A stretch of 64,000 bases of DNA from [Clostridium] asparagiforme DSM 15981 (GTDB lineage Bacteria > Bacillota > Clostridia > Lachnospirales > Lachnospiraceae), in contig CP102272.1 of assembly GCA_025149125.1 (NCBI GenBank), positions 4,464,001 through 4,528,000 on the forward strand, given 5' to 3'. The notes beneath the pieces are model-generated. The model saw only the letters and a program-made list of their open reading frames with translations. It made no database searches and had not been told where the DNA came from. This document shows, piece by piece, positions 41,864-50,885 of the stretch; position 1 is the stretch's first letter, and every line of letters begins with the position of its first letter. Position numbers and translations under genes: made by a program.

Positions 41864-43057
41864 CTACACCTCCATTCGATTATTTGTAAAACTCCCAAAC
41901 AGTTTTTCATGTCCCACAATCACCTCCGCTGCCGTACGGGCGTCGCAGATGATAAACCGGGCCTCGTCTCCCTCCCGCAGGTAAGGGTTGACGCCGAACA
42001 TCTCCATGGGCTGGCGGCTGATCATGTCGAACAGCAGCCCAAGCCCCTCCGTGCCTCCCATATGGCAGCCGTGGGCCGCGATCAGCGCCTCCTCCGGCAG
42101 ATTGCCGTTGCCGAAGGGATTAAACACATCCCGGATATTGTCCGAGGCCACAGCCGTGGGAATCTGAAACTCCCGGCTGATGCGGCCGATGGGCGCGATG
42201 CCCCTGCGGACGTTGTAGGAATCCCCTCTCCCCTGCAGATACAGGTTGGTGGAGGGCAGCGAGACGATCCGCACCCCCGCGTTTCTCACCTTGCGCAGCA
42301 CCTCCCCCGCCCGCTCCGGCGGGTTGGCCGCCAGGCTGCAGCAGTGTCCCGCCGTCACCCGGCCCTGCCATCCCATGCGCACCGTAGCGTCCGCCAGCAG
42401 TTCCAGAGTCATGCACTCCGCCCGGTCCGTCTCGTCGATGTGCATGTCGACATCCACATTGTATTTCTGGGCCAGGGTGAACACCATGTCGATGTGCTCC
42501 CGGGGATTTTGGTCCGCGGCGGGAATCCCGCCCACAAGCTCCGCCCCGTCCGCCAGCGCCTGGTCCAACGCCCGGATATTGCCCGGCCGGTTCACCAGCC
42601 CCTCCTGGGGAAAGGCCACGATCTGAATCTCCACCCGGCCCGCAAATTCCCGCTGAAGCCTTTTCAGCGCCAGCACGCCGCGGCTGCCCGTCTGTTCATC
42701 CACGTCCACATGGGTCCGCAGATACCGGGTGCCCTTTGACCAGCACATTAAAAGCGCCTCCCTGGCCCGGCCGCAGATATCTTCCTCCCTCATACCCGCC
42801 TTATAGGGCCCCATCACGGCGATGGCCTCCTTAAGCGTCCCGCTGCGGTTCTCCACCCGGGAGCTGACCAGAGCCTTGTCCAGATGGGTGTGCAGGTCGC
42901 AGAAGCCCTTCAGCACGATGCGCCCCTGCAGATCCGTGACCTGATCATACCGCTCCGGGTCCTTCAGCCCGTGAAAATGCAATTTTCCCTTCTCCACCGC
43001 GAAATCCCCCTTGATCCCCTCCAGGATCAGGTTCGCATTTTTAAAATAATAGTCCAT
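41864..43057 (-). CDS. Cytosine-deaminase-like amidohydrolase (CodA/AtzC group)
   Basis: A 397-residue metal-dependent hydrolase. FCDLHTHLDKAL holds the His-x-His metal site, HIDETDR the catalytic His/Glu region, TAGHCCSLA another metal His, and VASDNIRDVFNPFGNG the metal-binding Asp. These resemble cytosine deaminase and the s-triazine enzyme AtzC. It could remove an amino or N-alkyl group from a pyrimidine or triazine to give the ring-opening enzyme its substrate. GGGAGG precedes the ATG. It lies 11 nt after the ring-opening gene. Confidence 0.85.
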   Translation of the reverse strand: MDYYFKNANLILEGIKGDFAVEKGKLHFHGLKDPERYDQVTDLQGRIVLKGFCDLHTHLDKALVSSRVENRSGTLKEAIAVMGPYKAGMREEDICGRAREALLMCWSKGTRYLRTHVDVDEQTGSRGVLALKRLQREFAGRVEIQIVAFPQEGLVNRPGNIRALDQALADGAELVGGIPAADQNPREHIDMVFTLAQKYNVDVDMHIDETDRAECMTLELLADATVRMGWQGRVTAGHCCSLAANPPERAGEVLRKVRNAGVRIVSLPSTNLYLQGRGDSYNVRRGIAPIGRISREFQIPTAVASDNIRDVFNPFGNGNLPEEALIAAHGCHMGGTEGLGLLFDMISRQPMEMFGVNPYLREGDEARFIICDARTAAEVIVGHEKLFGSFTNNRMEV

Positions 43058-43068
43058 AGCCTCCCCGT

Positions 43069-44169
43069 CTACCGCTTGATGATAACCGCAACCGGCCCTC
43101 CGCCGTCAGGGCCCTGGTGTTCGGCTCCGCCGGATACATAAACCATAGGATCGTTGACAATGGCCGCGATCACGCCGTTTACAACCGCCCGCGCATGACG
43201 GGTGTGGTTGATGTCGGAATCCGTGTGCATGGTATTTCTCCGCCCGCGCACATAACCGGTGGAATCCGCCTCCGCCTTGGCGAACACGTTGACGATCTCC
43301 TTCGCCTGTTCGTCGGTGGGATACTTGTCCACCTCAAGACCCGCGCTCTGGATGGCCTCGATCACCGCCTTAAAATCAATGGCGTCCTCCATTACGCTGT
43401 GACCGATCCGGTAGTCGCTGGTGGAATTTACAGAATTTCCCATTAAAATAATCTCACAGTTCAACAGCTCCACGCCGGCTGAGGTGGAGGCGACTTTGGA
43501 GTACAGGGAGTAATCGTGGCAGATCGTCTCCTGGCTGACCGCCTCCGCCGGAATCTCCCCCAGCGCGATGGCCACGCCCAGGGCGGACGCGCCGCGGTTG
43601 TAGCCCATGGACTCGTATGTATCGTGCACCACCACGTCCTTTCCCCGGCTCTTGGCATCCAGGATGCGCTCCGAGGTCAGCAGCGGGCATTTGATCTGCA
43701 CAAAATGCACGTCCGCGGGATCGTCGATGCCCGCCTGCGCCATCAGCTCCAGGGTCACGCGCCTGCACTCCTCCACAACGGCCATGGTGCCCTGCTCCTC
43801 CGGCAGGAAATCCCGGGTAAAACCGCTGCTCACCGCCAGCCGTTTCTCTCCGGTTCCGGCCGCCCCGTCCTCATGCTTGCAGAAAATGGTCGCGTGCGGG
43901 GACATAACCCCCTCCGTTCCGCCGGACATCACGAAGGCCACCTTCTTCGACACCTCGGCCTCGCTCCAGCCCGTTTCGGCCATGATCAGGGAACGGAATG
44001 AAACGGTGGACAGCGCCCGTGTAAAGTCGTTGACGCAGCCGTTTCCCTCGGTTTTGCCCAGCACCGCAATGATCTCTCCCGGATCGACTTCCCCCGCATC
44101 GATCAGCTTCTTCAGCTCCCTCACATCGTCGGGCGCCGACATCTCAATCTTGAACACATCAATCTTCAT
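43069..44169 (-). CDS. Ring-opening amidohydrolase (cyanuric acid hydrolase / barbiturase family)
   Basis: A 366-residue enzyme with three homologous repeats, each giving a Ser-Lys pair. The Ser motifs are [28 protein letters not shown] and [20 protein letters not shown], and the Lys residues include Lys54 in [10 protein letters not shown]. Known members open cyanuric acid to carboxybiuret or barbiturate to ureidomalonate. Which ring is used here cannot be told by eye. It is first in the catabolic operon after pucR, with TAGGAGG before the ATG. The carbamoyltransferase-like genes downstream suggest the opened product is phosphorolysed. Confidence 0.9.
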   Translation of the reverse strand: MKIDVFKIEMSAPDDVRELKKLIDAGEVDPGEIIAVLGKTEGNGCVNDFTRALSTVSFRSLIMAETGWSEAEVSKKVAFVMSGGTEGVMSPHATIFCKHEDGAAGTGEKRLAVSSGFTRDFLPEEQGTMAVVEECRRVTLELMAQAGIDDPADVHFVQIKCPLLTSERILDAKSRGKDVVVHDTYESMGYNRGASALGVAIALGEIPAEAVSQETICHDYSLYSKVASTSAGVELLNCEIILMGNSVNSTSDYRIGHSVMEDAIDFKAVIEAIQSAGLEVDKYPTDEQAKEIVNVFAKAEADSTGYVRGRRNTMHTDSDINHTRHARAVVNGVIAAIVNDPMVYVSGGAEHQGPDGGGPVAVIIKR

Positions 44170-44321
44170 ACTGTTGCCTCCTATTTCGCTCAGGTTTTAT
44201 TTGTCTGTACAGAACAAGCCTTGTGCATTAATCATAGCATCCGGCCGAAGCTCTGTCATTGTCGCTGGTACACAAACGAAGAGGGGCCAAATTGTCACCG
44301 GATCACAATTTGGCCCCCTGA
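44170..44321 (-). promoter_or_regulatory. pucR-to-operon gap with 13-bp hairpin and dyad
   Basis: A perfect 13-bp stem (44283-44295 / 44305-44317, 9-nt loop) lies 4 nt after the pucR stop and probably ends or attenuates its transcript; the T-run after it is weak. Closer to the ring-opening gene, TTGTCTGTACAGAACAA (44201-44217, core palindrome CTGTACAG) is a candidate PucR site. No clear -35/-10 was found. Confidence 0.55.
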
Positions 44322-45926
44322 TTATTCCATCTTTTTTATTGATTTCAGCCATACATAAATTCGATACGCCAGGATAATCTCCCCCAGCCCCTCCCCCGGC
44401 TCCAGGTCCACCCCCAGCTGCTGCAGTTTGTTGGCCCGGTACCGGACCGTGTTGTAGTGCAGGTATCGGGCCTCGGAAACCTGTTTCAGGTTAAAATGAT
44501 ACTGGATCAGATATTCCAGGGTCTGCATCAGGCTGGCCTTATTGTTCCGGTCATAATCGATGACCGCGCCCAGCCGTTCCCGCACGAAACGCACTAATAA
44601 ATCCGTGTCGTTGATCTGCTCGATCAGCTCAAACAGGCCGTTTTTGCTGTACCGGCTGATAAAAGAATCCCGGTACAGAATATTTCCCACCCTCACCGCG
44701 TGAACCGCCTGGCGGTAGCCGGTTTTCAGCTCGGAAAAATTCTTCACCTCCCGGGAAATGCCGATGCCGATCTTGGAATTCTCCCCGGCCTCTGCCTCCA
44801 GCTTCCCGATCACCTGGCTGTAAAACTCATTCACGCTCTCCTCGCTCTGGTCGTTCTCAATCACCACAATGGAGTCGTTGAAATAGACGCTGTTCTTTTT
44901 GCGGATGTGCTGGTAAAAATAAGCCATCCGCTTGCTGATCAGATTCTGGTCGATCAGCTCGTTGTAAAAGTGCTTGCGCATCACCTCATTGTCCGTGAAC
45001 AGCTTGATGGCCACCACATACTGGGGAAATGCCAGTGAAACGTCAAAGGCCCTCATCTTGTTCTCCAGCTCGATCTCCGAGCGGATCTTCCCCTGCAGCA
45101 GGTCCCGGATGAACACATCCTTGAAATTGCGCTGGTTCAGCGTCACCGCGTAATTCTTGAAAAACACCGAGGCGAACAGCAGCGCCGCCTGTTCGATGGC
45201 CATCTTTAAGTTGTCGTCGCTCTTCTCTGAGTCCGGCACGAAAATGAAGCCGAAGCGGTTGTTCCCCGCCTTGATTGGATGCATGGTGTAATGATTCTCA
45301 AACAGCCTCAATCCCTTCAGAATCCGGTCCGCCTCCTCCCGGCGGTAAATGGTCCAGCCCGTTTCTCCCTCCCCACGCAGCGCCGCGCAGATGCTGTCTA
45401 GCTGGTTGTCCAGCAGCACGATGTCCTTTTGCAGAAGCTCCGCCAGCTTTTCCGCCAGCTCCTCCACCTCCGCGCCGCTGAGCAGCATCTCCATCATATT
45501 CCGGTGCACGCTGTCCCGAAATTGCAGCTGGGAAATGTAATCGTTCAGCGACATGGAAAGCACCAGGTTCACCAGGGTGGAAAGGTTGGCGCCCATAGGC
45601 AGCTCGACGATGGGAAATCCCAGCTCGTCCGCCTGACTGATCATCACCGGCGGTATCTGTTCGATGTAGCGCAGGGGCTTGATGCAGATGCCCGCCACCC
45701 CGCGGCTTCCCAGCTCCGGAATCAACTGTTCCATCTGCTCCCTGCTTCCCGCGATGGGGTACAGCGTGGTGATGAGCAGCGTATTTTCCTCCACATAGGG
45801 AAGAATATCCGGCACCTCCATCAGGGACGCGCTGGTGACGGTGCGCCCCAGCCCCCGCCGGCCCGCCACCAGACGCACGCCCTCAAATCCCTCCAGCCTC
45901 AGCACGTCCTCTACTGTGTGAAACAT
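44322..45926 (-). CDS. PucR-family transcriptional regulator
   Basis: 534 residues. The N-terminal PucR domain (about 1-125) begins FHTVEDVLRLEGFEGVRLVAG. The C-terminal helix-turn-helix (about 470-525) reads LIQYHFNLKQVSEARYLHYN and then TVRYRANKLQQLG. PucR proteins control purine and related nitrogen-compound catabolism, usually as ligand-responsive activators. It lies directly upstream of the ring-opening operon on the same strand. GGAGGTAG sets the ATG at 45926; an earlier in-frame start would lie within the promoter region. Confidence 0.92.
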   Translation of the reverse strand: MFHTVEDVLRLEGFEGVRLVAGRRGLGRTVTSASLMEVPDILPYVEENTLLITTLYPIAGSREQMEQLIPELGSRGVAGICIKPLRYIEQIPPVMISQADELGFPIVELPMGANLSTLVNLVLSMSLNDYISQLQFRDSVHRNMMEMLLSGAEVEELAEKLAELLQKDIVLLDNQLDSICAALRGEGETGWTIYRREEADRILKGLRLFENHYTMHPIKAGNNRFGFIFVPDSEKSDDNLKMAIEQAALLFASVFFKNYAVTLNQRNFKDVFIRDLLQGKIRSEIELENKMRAFDVSLAFPQYVVAIKLFTDNEVMRKHFYNELIDQNLISKRMAYFYQHIRKKNSVYFNDSIVVIENDQSEESVNEFYSQVIGKLEAEAGENSKIGIGISREVKNFSELKTGYRQAVHAVRVGNILYRDSFISRYSKNGLFELIEQINDTDLLVRFVRERLGAVIDYDRNNKASLMQTLEYLIQYHFNLKQVSEARYLHYNTVRYRANKLQQLGVDLEPGEGLGEIILAYRIYVWLKSIKKME

Positions 45927-45992
45927 ATCCCTACCTCCCTCCATGGGATTCATTATAGTGGATGGCACCGGCAAAAACAAGCGGGCCCCCAC

Positions 45993-48455
45993 CTATCGCT
46001 TGAGCCACCCCCTGCACTCCACCCGCTTCCCGTCGGTCCACAACAGGATGGCCCCGCATCTTCCCGTCTCCAGGATGCGGCTCCCCCGCTCCCGCAGCCG
46101 TTCCAGCACCTTGGGCGACGGATGGCCGTAGGAATTCCCATTGCCGTAGGAGACGAGAACCAGCTTTGGCCCCAGCCGGTCCAGAAATTCCGGGCTGCTG
46201 GAGGTGTCCGAGCCGTGGTGGGCTGCCTTCAGCACCTGGATACCGGCCAGATCCCCGGGCCCGCAGGCCCGTAGCAGTCCGGCCTCGCAGCTGGCGTCCA
46301 TATCCCCGGTGAGAAGCAGCCCGAACTGCCCGTAGGAGACCCGCACCGCCAGGGAATGCCGGTTCTTGTCCGCGTCCGTCTCCTGCGCGGGATTGCCCGC
46401 GTACAGGCAGGTGAACCGAAGGTCCCCCAGGCTGATCCCATCCCCCGCCTCCATGTAGAGGATCTGCGCCCCGCAGCCTCCTGCCGCCCGGACGAGCCCG
46501 GCATAATCTTCCTTCCCTCTGGCCATCCGCGGAAGCACCAGGCGTCTGATTCTCACGCCGCCGCCCTCCATCAGTTCCAAAAGCCCGCTCACATGGTCCG
46601 AATCCCCGTGGCTGACGATGGCGTAATCCACCGTTTCCACCGCCCTGCTCTCCAGATACGGCTTAAGGCAGCGCTCCCCCAGCCCGCTCCGGCTGCTGCT
46701 TCCCCCGTCCACCAGCACCGTGCCCTCCGCGCAGGTAAATACCAGCCCGTCTCCCTGCCCTACGTCCAGACAGGCCACGGAAAGCCCGGCCTGAGGCCGC
46801 GGCAACAGGACGCAGAAACAAACTATGTACAGCAGAAATACGGAGAGCAGACCGCACCAGCGAAAGCCTGGCGGCTTTCCCTCCGTTTTACCCGCTGGTT
46901 TCCCCGCTGGCCTTCCCATCGTTTTCCTCCTCACCACCAATCCCATCCCCGCCGCCATCACCACCCCATAACCCAAAATCTGCCCCCATCCCGGCCGCCC
47001 AACTAACAGGCTGTACCCCGGAAGCCCGGAAAACAGCCCGCACAGCCGCTCATAGAATGCCAGCACATAATGCCCGGCCCCAACGGCCAGCACTCCGGCA
47101 GGCGGGCAGATCCCGCCCAGCAGAATCCCCAAAATTCCCGAATACACCAGTATCGCGGCCAGTGGAACCACCAGCAGGTTCAGCACAAGTCCGTAGATAG
47201 GATAGCGGAAATAGTGCCACACCGTCGCGGGAGCCAGAACCATCTGCACGCACAAACTGCAGATCAGCGTCCTCTGCCATCCTTTTTCCGCCCCCAGCGC
47301 CTCGTTCAGCAGGCCGCCCAGACCTCCGATGGCCCAGACCGCGCCAAAGGAGAGCTGAAATCCGCTCTGAAACAGCAGATAGGGCTGCCGCCACAATAGC
47401 CACATTCCGGCAAGGCCCATGGCGGAGAGACAGTCGTAGCTCCTGCCCAGATATCCCGCCAGCCACAGGCATAAAATCATCACCACCGCCCGCAGCGCCG
47501 AGCCTGAGCCTCCGGTGAGAATTCCATAGCTCACCACCAGCGCGCCCCCCAACATACCGGCCCGCCCCCGGTTCATTCCCGCCTTTCGCAGCAGCAGGTA
47601 AATCCCACCGCCCACAATGGCCAGATGCTGCCCGCTCACCGCCAGCAGATGGGAGATGCCGTGGCTGCGGTACATATCCTTCATCCCCTGGTCCATGGAG
47701 GACTGGTCCCCCAGAACCACGGCCTTGAACACGCCCAGATCGCCGGGCTCGCAGATGCCCTCCAGCACTCCGCCGCACCACAACCGAAAACGCCGTATGC
47801 CCTCGAAATACGGCGCCGTCTCCCCATCGGCCACCGTCACTTCTTCCCCGTACAGACGGCAGGCCGCGCCCTTGGACCGGTAATAGCGGGCGAAATCAAA
47901 CTCGCCCGGGTTGGTGGCTCCCTCCACCGCCTCCAACTTCCCCCGCAGGCTGACCGCCGAGCCGATTCCAACCGCTGCGCCGGAATCCGCATACACCACC
48001 ACCCTCCCAAACGTCATCCCCTCTCTCCCCACCTTCGCCGCCGCGTCCCGCAGCCACAGCTCTGTTTGATCCTCCTTCTCCTCCATCCGCTCCACGGTCC
48101 CGGTCACACTCACCTTCACACCCGCGGCCTTACCGGCCCAGGCCGCCTCCCCGTCCAGCCGGTCCCGGACTCCCTGGGCCCGGCCGAATCCGGCCAGGAG
48201 CGCAGCCAAAAAAAGCAGAAGCACCCCAAATCCAGTGCCTCTGCTCCGCCGCAGGCCCGGGGCCGGGGCGCTTCGCGCCCCGTCCCCGGCTCCGTTCAAT
48301 CTCCGTTTTGCCCTCCATTTTCCCCGCACCGCCGCCGCGCAGGCGGCGGCAAAAGCGCCGGTGATCCATGGAATTGCAGCCACATCCAGCAGAGCCAATA
48401 CCTCTCCAAGTACGAAACTCCCTGCTAATCCAAGAAGCGGCCGTTTAATTGTCAT
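45993..48455 (-). CDS. comEC: ComEC/Rec2 DNA-uptake channel protein
   Basis: An 820-residue competence protein that passes single-stranded DNA through the membrane. It shows an N-terminal membrane and DUF4131-like region, a Competence domain with HGISHLLAVSGQHLAIVGGGIY and many membrane helices (about 270-530), and a C-terminal metallo-beta-lactamase-like domain with LDVGQGDGLVF, VSHGDSDHVSGL and AAHHGSDTS. It appears intact. The ATG at 48455 lies 7 nt after the GerMN gene stop, with GGAG unusually close; a TTG at 48500 in the same frame lacks a site. Confidence 0.93.
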   Translation of the reverse strand: MTIKRPLLGLAGSFVLGEVLALLDVAAIPWITGAFAAACAAAVRGKWRAKRRLNGAGDGARSAPAPGLRRSRGTGFGVLLLFLAALLAGFGRAQGVRDRLDGEAAWAGKAAGVKVSVTGTVERMEEKEDQTELWLRDAAAKVGREGMTFGRVVVYADSGAAVGIGSAVSLRGKLEAVEGATNPGEFDFARYYRSKGAACRLYGEEVTVADGETAPYFEGIRRFRLWCGGVLEGICEPGDLGVFKAVVLGDQSSMDQGMKDMYRSHGISHLLAVSGQHLAIVGGGIYLLLRKAGMNRGRAGMLGGALVVSYGILTGGSGSALRAVVMILCLWLAGYLGRSYDCLSAMGLAGMWLLWRQPYLLFQSGFQLSFGAVWAIGGLGGLLNEALGAEKGWQRTLICSLCVQMVLAPATVWHYFRYPIYGLVLNLLVVPLAAILVYSGILGILLGGICPPAGVLAVGAGHYVLAFYERLCGLFSGLPGYSLLVGRPGWGQILGYGVVMAAGMGLVVRRKTMGRPAGKPAGKTEGKPPGFRWCGLLSVFLLYIVCFCVLLPRPQAGLSVACLDVGQGDGLVFTCAEGTVLVDGGSSSRSGLGERCLKPYLESRAVETVDYAIVSHGDSDHVSGLLELMEGGGVRIRRLVLPRMARGKEDYAGLVRAAGGCGAQILYMEAGDGISLGDLRFTCLYAGNPAQETDADKNRHSLAVRVSYGQFGLLLTGDMDASCEAGLLRACGPGDLAGIQVLKAAHHGSDTSSSPEFLDRLGPKLVLVSYGNGNSYGHPSPKVLERLRERGSRILETGRCGAILLWTDGKRVECRGWLKR

Positions 48456-48462
48456 TCTCCTC

Positions 48463-49419
48463 TCACTGTGGTTCCCCGGAATACTCCTCGTTCCGCTCAA
48501 AGGCGGCGTTCAGCGACACCACGTCCCGGAACATCACGTCCTGGGAGCCGTTCACCAGAATCCGCACCTTGGTGACCGTGGTCAGCTCGCAGAGCGAATT
48601 CACGATGGAATAAATGGGGATATACTCATTTAACTCCGGTTTCACATTCAAAAACGTGGAATCAAAATTGATATAACACACGCTGTCGTTCACCGTCAGA
48701 TTCAGAATCTTCAAATCCGCGGGCAGCGTGGCAAAATGTCCTTCCTGCTCCGGCCCGGCGATCAGCTGTTCCACAATCAGCTGCTCCAGGGAAGTATTGA
48801 TGTTGTGCACCACCTCCCGCTTCTCCTGCACCAGCCTGCCGCCGTCGCCGTCGGCAAAATACAGGGTCAGCTCCGTCTTCTCGTAGGCGTTCACATTGCT
48901 GGTATTCATAATAAAATCGCTGCCGGAGAGCATACCCACCGGATTTCCGCTGCGGTCCATCAGCGGCTGGTCGGCGCAGTAGATATTGATGTAATCCACC
49001 CCATCCACCTGGGTCAGCATCTTGGTCAGAGCGGCCCGGCATAGGATCTCCCGCTCCGGCTTCATGCTATTGTAATTGGCGTCAAAATACAGGTAGAGCA
49101 CCTGATCCTTCCGGGTGAATTTCTGGAAAACCACCTTGTCCGACAGCGCCGGCTGGCTGTCCACATCCGCCGGAACCTCCTGAAACTGCTCCATCAGCTC
49201 CGCGATGATACCGTCCGCGTCCTTAGCCTGGGGCCGGTAGGGCTGGGGCGCCAGACGGGTGGTGGAGGAATCCAGATAATACACCAGGTACTCCCCCTCT
49301 TCCAGCGGCTTCTCCTCGTCCGCCATGGGCTGGCAGCCCCCCAGCAGCAAAGCGGACAGAGCACACAGGATCAGGCACAGATACCTCACAGGCCTCGTCC
49401 ATCTGAACATTTCTCTCAT
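48463..49419 (-). CDS. GerMN-domain lipoprotein
   Basis: A 318-residue lipoprotein with lipobox LLGGC (Cys29) and two GerMN-like domains (about 60-170 and 185-300), the second containing LKILNLTVNDSVCYINFDSTF. GerMN domains occur in the spore germination/sporulation protein GerM and in LpqB-type lipoproteins linked to sensor kinases. Its start overlaps the histidine kinase stop by 4 nt (ATGA), so the two are translated together, suggesting that the lipoprotein acts with the kinase at the membrane's outer face. Confidence 0.9.
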   Translation of the reverse strand: MREMFRWTRPVRYLCLILCALSALLLGGCQPMADEEKPLEEGEYLVYYLDSSTTRLAPQPYRPQAKDADGIIAELMEQFQEVPADVDSQPALSDKVVFQKFTRKDQVLYLYFDANYNSMKPEREILCRAALTKMLTQVDGVDYINIYCADQPLMDRSGNPVGMLSGSDFIMNTSNVNAYEKTELTLYFADGDGGRLVQEKREVVHNINTSLEQLIVEQLIAGPEQEGHFATLPADLKILNLTVNDSVCYINFDSTFLNVKPELNEYIPIYSIVNSLCELTTVTKVRILVNGSQDVMFRDVVSLNAAFERNEEYSGEPQ

Positions 49420-50885
49420 GGTCTGGCCTCCTGTCTCACAATATACGTCAGCGGAATCCGCATGGCAAAGGTAGTTCCCTCCCCGGGCACGCTCTCCACG
49501 TCGATCACGCCCCGGTGCATCTGCACCACATTTTTGGTGATGGCCAGTCCCAGGCCCGTGCCGCCCACCTCTCTGGACCGGGCCTTATCCACCCGGAAAA
49601 AGCGGTCGAAAATGTGATCCAGGGCATCCTCCGGAATCCCGATTCCGGAATCCGCCACCTTGATGTAAAAATACTTGTGGTCCGCATCCAGCGTGACCCG
49701 CACCCAGCCCGAATCCACATTGTACTTGATGGCGTTCTCCACCAAATTGGTGATGGCCAGGGATATTTTTACCTCGTCCACATCCGCTGTCACCTCCCGC
49801 ATGCTCTCCAGAATCAGCTCCACGTTCCCCCGCTTGGCGATGGGCCGCAGGCGCTTTAAAATCATTTCCAGCTGCCGGTTGATGTTCACCTGGGCGATGT
49901 TCATCTGGCTCTCCGCGGATTTGTCCATCTTCACCAGGGTCAGCAGGTCCTCAATGATCTGATTCTCCCGGTCGATCTCATCGGAAATGTCGGCCATAAA
50001 CTCCCGGTACAGCTCCACCGGCACCTCCTCCATGCCCATCAGCGAGTCGGCCAGCACCCGGATGGAGGTGATGGGCGTTTTCAGCTCATGGGACACATTG
50101 GAAACGAACTCCTGGCGGGACTGGTCCACCGCCTTCAGCTTGGTCAGGGACTTCTTCACCGCCTGGCTGAGCAGGCTGGTCTCCCGGTAGGTGTCCACCG
50201 TGATGTCGGACTCCAGGTCTCCCTGTGCCACCCGGTCAAAGGCCTTCTGAAGCTGCCGGAAGGGGCCAAACACCATGTACACCAGGGTCAGCCCCAGCAC
50301 CACCAGAATCACCATGGCAAACATCAGGAAAAAGTTGATCTTCCCCTCCATCAGGTCCGTCAGCGTGCTGATATTCTCCGTGGAAGCCGTCACCACGATC
50401 ACGCCGTCGATATTTTTATCCGCCTGCGGGTCGTAAACCGGGATCGTCTGGGCAAAATACCCCATCTGCTTGTTGTAGTGGCTGCTGTTCTCCCCTTTAA
50501 AGCACTTGATCACCTCTTCCGAGATGTAAAACTTACCGCCCGCCAGATTAAACGTGTCCTTCACCACCCGGAAATTCCGGTTGACCAGCACCACGCGCCC
50601 GTTGAAAATATCCGCGATCGCCTGCATCTGCGTCTCGATCTGACCGTTGTCCTTGCCCTCGGCGGCCATATAACCCAGCCGCGTCATCTTATTGCTCAGA
50701 ATCACGCACTGGTTCTGGATCTCAATGCTTCTGGCATCCAACTGCGCCTGCTGAAACGACCCCAGCATCACCTTTCCCTGTATGAAAAGCGGCACCACCC
50801 CCAGGACGATCACAATCGCCGCCAGGGGTAGGCGTATGCTGAGGCCGTATGCCTTAATTTTTTCCCACAATTTACCTTGTTTCAA
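49416..50885 (-). CDS. Sensor histidine kinase (HAMP, HisKA, HATPase)
   Basis: 489 residues: a first membrane helix (about 18-38), an extracytoplasmic sensor domain of about 145 residues, a second helix (about 185-207), a HAMP domain, HisKA with the phospho-His in FVSNVSHELKTPITS, and HATPase boxes NLVENAIKYN, DSGIGIPEDAL and GGTGLGLAI. It starts with TTG at 50885, directly after the degV stop, with GAGGAG 8 nt upstream. No response regulator gene adjoins it. Organisation resembles WalK/PhoR-type kinases. Confidence 0.92.
   Translation of the reverse strand: MKQGKLWEKIKAYGLSIRLPLAAIVIVLGVVPLFIQGKVMLGSFQQAQLDARSIEIQNQCVILSNKMTRLGYMAAEGKDNGQIETQMQAIADIFNGRVVLVNRNFRVVKDTFNLAGGKFYISEEVIKCFKGENSSHYNKQMGYFAQTIPVYDPQADKNIDGVIVVTASTENISTLTDLMEGKINFFLMFAMVILVVLGLTLVYMVFGPFRQLQKAFDRVAQGDLESDITVDTYRETSLLSQAVKKSLTKLKAVDQSRQEFVSNVSHELKTPITSIRVLADSLMGMEEVPVELYREFMADISDEIDRENQIIEDLLTLVKMDKSAESQMNIAQVNINRQLEMILKRLRPIAKRGNVELILESMREVTADVDEVKISLAITNLVENAIKYNVDSGWVRVTLDADHKYFYIKVADSGIGIPEDALDHIFDRFFRVDKARSREVGGTGLGLAITKNVVQMHRGVIDVESVPGEGTTFAMRIPLTYIVRQEARP

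Noticed and set aside
45993..48500. comEC starting at TTG 48500
   Set aside because: No ribosome site precedes it and it would extend into the GerMN gene; the ATG at 48455 is preferred, although its own site is very close.
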